Assembly: GCA_946011705.1 (NCBI GenBank)
Contig: CAMGCA010000068.1
Span: 1-8,700, forward strand
DNA length: 8,700 bases
From: an uncultured Clostridia bacterium
Lineage (GTDB): Bacteria; Bacillota; Clostridia; Oscillospirales; Oscillospiraceae
Reading direction: 5' to 3'
The notes below the pieces were generated by a model. The model did not search any database, was not told where the DNA came from, and was given only the letters and a program-made list of their open reading frames with translations. Both the position numbers and the translations under genes were made by a program. Shown here piece after piece: positions 5,720 through 8,700 of this stretch (positions are counted from its first letter, which is position 1; each line of letters begins with the position of its first letter).

Positions 5720-7452
5720 ATATCTTTAATCCCTTTGAAGTGACAAAGACCAAATACCTTTTTTTCACTGGTAAGGGCGGCGTAGGTAAAACCTCGGCGG
5801 CCTGCGCAACCGCTGTCTCACTGGCCGACCAGGGGAAGAAGGTACTTCTTATCAGCACCGACCCGGCCTCTAATCTGCAAGATGTATTTGCGATGGAGCT
5901 GACCAACAAGGGAACACCTATCCCTGCTGTTCCCAATTTGGTGGTGGCAAATCTGAACCCAATACAGGCAGCAGCTGAATATCGGGAGAGTGTTATTGCG
6001 CCCTATCGCGGCATCATGCCGGATGCAGTGATTGCCAATATGGAGGAGCAGCTTTCCGGTTCCTGCACCATTGAAATTGCGGCGTTCAACGAGTTCTCCA
6101 TCTTCATCACTGACCCGGATATGCAGCGGGATTACGACCACATCCTCTTTGATACAGCCCCAACCGGTCACACCTTACGAATGCTTCAGCTCCCCTCCGC
6201 ATGGAGCAATTTCATCAGTGAAAGCACCCACGGAGCATCCTGCTTGGGCCAACTCTCCGGCCTTGAGAGCAAAAAGGCCGTTTACAAAAAGGCTGCTGCA
6301 ACGCTGGCTGACGGAAATCTCACAACATTGGTTTTGGTCACTCGCCCCGAAGAGGCGCCGCTGAAAGAAGCCCAGCGGGCTTCGCTGGAACTGGCCGACT
6401 TGGGTGTGAACAATCAAATTCTGGTGGTGAACGGTGTCTTGCTCCAAAGTGACGACGCCATCTCTGAAAAGCTGTATCAAAAGCAGAAGGCAGCGATGAA
6501 GGCCATCCCAGAGGGATTGAAGGCACTTACTACCTACTTGATTCCCTTGCGGGCTTACAACATTACCGGTTTGGATAATGTCCGCGCCATGCTGCGGGAG
6601 GATCGTCAGGATATAAAGTATGAGGCTCCTAATACAAAGAATTTTTATGGGCTGCACGATGTTGTAGACTCCATTGACAAAGCCGGGCGAAAAGTCATTT
6701 TTACAATGGGCAAAGGCGGCGTGGGCAAAACCACTGTTGCGGCCACTATCGCCCTGGGGCTGGCACAGAAAGGGAAAAAAGTGCACCTGACCACCACAGA
6801 TCCTGCTGCACATCTAAAATTTGTGTTGGAGCAGGCCGATAATATCACTATGAGCTACATCGACGAACACGCCGAGCTGAAAAATTATCAGGAGGAAGTG
6901 CTGTCCAAAGCGAGAGCCAACGGCCTGTCCGAGGAGGATATTGCCTACATTGAAGAAGATCTGCGCTCCCCCTGCACACAGGAAATCGCCGTGTTCCGGG
7001 CATTTGCAGAGATTGTGGAAAAGGCGGACGATCAGGTTGTCGTTATTGATACCGCACCCACCGGCCATACGCTGCTCTTACTGGAATCTACCGAAAACTA
7101 CGACAAGGAAATCCAGCGCACCAATGGGGAAACACCGGAATCTGTCAAGCGGTTGCTGCCACGGCTAAAAAGCATGGAAACAGAGGTCGTAATCGTTGCT
7201 TTACCGGAGGCCACCCCTGTCTATGAGGCCATACGGCTGGAAGATGATCTCAAGCGGGCGCAGATTGCGGTGAACTGGTGGATCATCAATCAGTCGTTCT
7301 ATCAGTCGGGAACCACCAACGCCCTGTTGGAAGCGAAGGCCAGTAACGAGGTAGAGTGGATCAATCGCATTGACCAACACACAGGCGGAAGATTTGCACT
7401 TATAGCATGGAGCGCTGATCAGATCAAGGGCGATAAGCTCCTGGAACTTTGA
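5716..7452 (+). CDS. arsA: ArsA arsenite-stimulated ATPase (two-domain)
   Basis: A 578-residue cytosolic ATPase that accepts As(III) from ArsD and drives its export through the membrane carrier (here Acr3). Two homologous halves are visible. A1 has P-loop GKGGVGKT (19-26), STDPASNLQDVF (47-58) and signature DTAPTGHTLRMLQLP (146-160). A2 has P-loop GKGGVGKT (332-339), TTTDPAAHL and DTAPTGHTL (445-453). The three metal-site cysteines known from R773 ArsA (C113, C172, C422) have counterparts C117 (SGSCTIEIAAF), C176 (HGASCLG) and C420 (SPCTQEIAVF). Both halves look intact. ATG at 5716 is preferred, with AGGA 7 nt upstream; a TTG at 5710 would add two residues. arsA overlaps arsD by 4 nt and is followed by arsC after 12 nt. 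Confidence 0.97.
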   Translation: MNIFNPFEVTKTKYLFFTGKGGVGKTSAACATAVSLADQGKKVLLISTDPASNLQDVFAMELTNKGTPIPAVPNLVVANLNPIQAAAEYRESVIAPYRGIMPDAVIANMEEQLSGSCTIEIAAFNEFSIFITDPDMQRDYDHILFDTAPTGHTLRMLQLPSAWSNFISESTHGASCLGQLSGLESKKAVYKKAAATLADGNLTTLVLVTRPEEAPLKEAQRASLELADLGVNNQILVVNGVLLQSDDAISEKLYQKQKAAMKAIPEGLKALTTYLIPLRAYNITGLDNVRAMLREDRQDIKYEAPNTKNFYGLHDVVDSIDKAGRKVIFTMGKGGVGKTTVAATIALGLAQKGKKVHLTTTDPAAHLKFVLEQADNITMSYIDEHAELKNYQEEVLSKARANGLSEEDIAYIEEDLRSPCTQEIAVFRAFAEIVEKADDQVVVIDTAPTGHTLLLLESTENYDKEIQRTNGETPESVKRLLPRLKSMETEVVIVALPEATPVYEAIRLEDDLKRAQIAVNWWIINQSFYQSGTTNALLEAKASNEVEWINRIDQHTGGRFALIAWSADQIKGDKLLEL

Positions 7453-7464
7453 GAGGGATGACTT

Positions 7465-7890
7465 ATGAGCCAAAAGCCAAAAGTTGCTTTTATATGCGTT
7501 CATAATTCCTGCCGCAGCCAGATTGCGGAGGCATTGGGCAAGCATTTTGCCGCTGATGTGTTTGAGAGTTTTTCGGCCGTAAGTGAGACCAAACCGCAGA
7601 TCAACAAGGACGCAGTACGGCTGATGAAAGATCTTTATGGGATCGACATGGAACAGGCACAGTTCAGTAAGACCTTTGACAGCATCCCGGAGCCGGATAT
7701 TGCAATATCAATGGGTTGCGATGTAGGCTGCCCCTATATTGGCAGAGCCTTCGATGATAATTGGGCACTGCCTGACCCTACAGGCCAATCGGATAAAGTG
7801 TTCCGTGAAACAGTAAGCCAGATCGAACAACGCATTATACAGCTAAAAACGCAAATACAAGGAGGTGTTTACCGTGAAAAGAAAATCTAA
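7465..7890 (+). CDS. arsC: Arsenate reductase, low-molecular-weight phosphatase type
   Basis: A 141-residue enzyme that reduces arsenate to arsenite, the form handled by ArsD/ArsA/Acr3. Visible: the LMW-phosphatase loop CVHNSCRS (C11-X5-R17-S18), GCDVGCP with C85 and C89 as likely resolving cysteines, and ALPDPTG (101-107) with the general-acid Asp104. This is the thioredoxin-linked fold of plasmid pI258/Bacillus ArsC rather than the glutaredoxin-linked R773 ArsC. The two resolving cysteines are only four residues apart, closer than C82/C89 in pI258, so the disulfide relay may differ; the reductant is inferred. ATG at 7465 has GAGGG about 7 nt upstream. The last 17 nt overlap the start of acr3. 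Confidence 0.93.
   Translation: MSQKPKVAFICVHNSCRSQIAEALGKHFAADVFESFSAVSETKPQINKDAVRLMKDLYGIDMEQAQFSKTFDSIPEPDIAISMGCDVGCPYIGRAFDDNWALPDPTGQSDKVFRETVSQIEQRIIQLKTQIQGGVYREKKI
7859..7865 (+). promoter_or_regulatory. Ribosome binding site fixing the GTG start of acr3
   Basis: AAGGAGG, 8 nt upstream of the GTG at 7874 and located inside the end of arsC. It is the strongest such site in the ars operon. Confidence 0.8.
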
Positions 7891-8700
7891 TACAGGAATT
7901 AATTTTTTCCAACGGTATCTGACTATATGGGTATTCCTATGTATGGTAGTAGGTGTTCTAATAGGCCATTTTTTCCCGGCACTTCCCGAGCTGTTAGCCC
8001 GGTTCGAATATGCCCGCATTTCTATTCCGATGGCCATTCTGATTTGGGTGATGATCTACCCCATGATGCTGAAAGTGGATTTTCGGAGCATCCGCAACGT
8101 AGGGAAAAACCCAAAAGGACTGTTTGTGACCTGGATCGTCAACTGGCTCATTAAGCCCTTTACCATGTATGGCATCGCCAGTCTGTTCTTCTTCGTTCTG
8201 TTTAAGGGTTTTATCACACCGGAACTGGCAACGGAGTATTTGGCCGGAGCGGTGCTGCTGGGTGCTGCTCCCTGCACGGCGATGGTGTTTGTGTGGAGTA
8301 CGTTAACCGATGGAGATCCCGCTTATACCGTTGTCCAGGTTGCAACCAACGATCTTATCATCCTGGTGGCTTTTGTGCCTATCGTGCAGTTTCTGCTGGG
8401 CGTATCAAATGTCAGTGTCCCCTTTGATACGCTGATTTTAAGCGTGGTGCTGTTTGTGGTCATCCCGCTGGCTGGCGGCATTTTGACCCGTATTTTTGTG
8501 ACACGCAGCAAGGGAACAGAGTATTTTGAAAATGTGTTCATTCACAAATTTGACTCCGTTACCACGGTGGGATTACTGCTCACTCTGGTTTTGATTTTCA
8601 TGGGACAGAGCAAAGTCATTCTGGAAAATCCCCTTCACATCGTACTGATTGCGGTTCCGCTGATTTTACAGACATTTTTGGTGTTTGCCATCGCTTATAT
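7874..8700 (+). CDS. acr3: Acr3-family arsenite efflux carrier (3' end outside window)
   Basis: The first 275 residues of an arsenite exporter of the Acr3 family (bile/arsenite/riboflavin transporter superfamily), a polytopic inner-membrane protein with normally about ten helices and about 350 residues. It exports As(III), alone by proton motive force or with ArsA. Visible: a basic N-terminus (KRK), a first helix LTIWVFLCMVVGVLIGHFF, PMAILIWVMIYPMML, the family signature LLGAAPCTAMVFVWS with the conserved C134 needed for transport, then TDGDPAYTVVQVATNDLIILV and further hydrophobic segments. It is Acr3, not ArsB of the R773 type. The start is GTG at 7874 with an ideal ribosome binding site, overlapping arsC by 17 nt. 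The frame is open to the window edge, with no stop or break. Confidence 0.95.
   Translation, partial: MKRKSNTGINFFQRYLTIWVFLCMVVGVLIGHFFPALPELLARFEYARISIPMAILIWVMIYPMMLKVDFRSIRNVGKNPKGLFVTWIVNWLIKPFTMYGIASLFFFVLFKGFITPELATEYLAGAVLLGAAPCTAMVFVWSTLTDGDPAYTVVQVATNDLIILVAFVPIVQFLLGVSNVSVPFDTLILSVVLFVVIPLAGGILTRIFVTRSKGTEYFENVFIHKFDSVTTVGLLLTLVLIFMGQSKVILENPLHIVLIAVPLILQTFLVFAIAY

Noticed and set aside
1..8700. CRISPR arrays, tRNA/rRNA genes, insertion sequences or long repeats
   Set aside because: None seen by eye on either strand.

Overview
The window looks like chromosome or an integrated accessory segment of an anaerobic Bacillota (probably Clostridia) genome. This is inferred from strong AGGAGG-type ribosome binding sites, use of TTG and GTG starts, and protein families of clostridial flavour. 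No marker gene fixes the species. The window is fully coding except for one divergent intergenic region of about 280 bp and short gaps.

Left arm, minus strand (1-4613). Reading 5' to 3' from the divergent promoter at about 4700 leftwards, a tight run of four genes encodes an XdhC/CoxI-type molybdenum-hydroxylase accessory protein with its two domains in swapped order, a TcdA/ThiF-type E1-like enzyme, a NifS/IscS-type cysteine desulfurase, and a TtcA-type PP-loop, Fe-S tRNA-thiolation-like enzyme. Gaps are 6 nt or a 4-nt ATGA overlap, so the genes look translationally coupled. The common theme is mobilising sulfur (possibly selenium) from cysteine and passing it to a cofactor and/or tRNA. Further left are a visibly AT-richer class I SAM methyltransferase gene and the 5' end of a response-regulator gene, both also on the minus strand.

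Right arm, plus strand (4897-8700). This is a near-complete arsenic resistance operon: arsR (TTG start), arsD, arsA, arsC (low-molecular-weight phosphatase type) and acr3 (GTG start, cut by the window edge). ArsR is the arsenite-responsive repressor. ArsC reduces arsenate to arsenite. ArsD carries arsenite to the two-domain ATPase ArsA, which energises the Acr3 carrier for export.

Regulation visible in the sequence: near-consensus divergent sigma-A promoters lie between the two operons. A hairpin terminator/attenuator follows arsR. A second likely promoter sits just upstream of arsD. A 16-bp dyad-like element, 13/16 identical in two copies, lies next to both ars promoters and is the best candidate ArsR operator. 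The most notable points are this duplicated operator with its terminator-embedded promoter, and the four-gene sulfur-transfer operon with the permuted XdhC.
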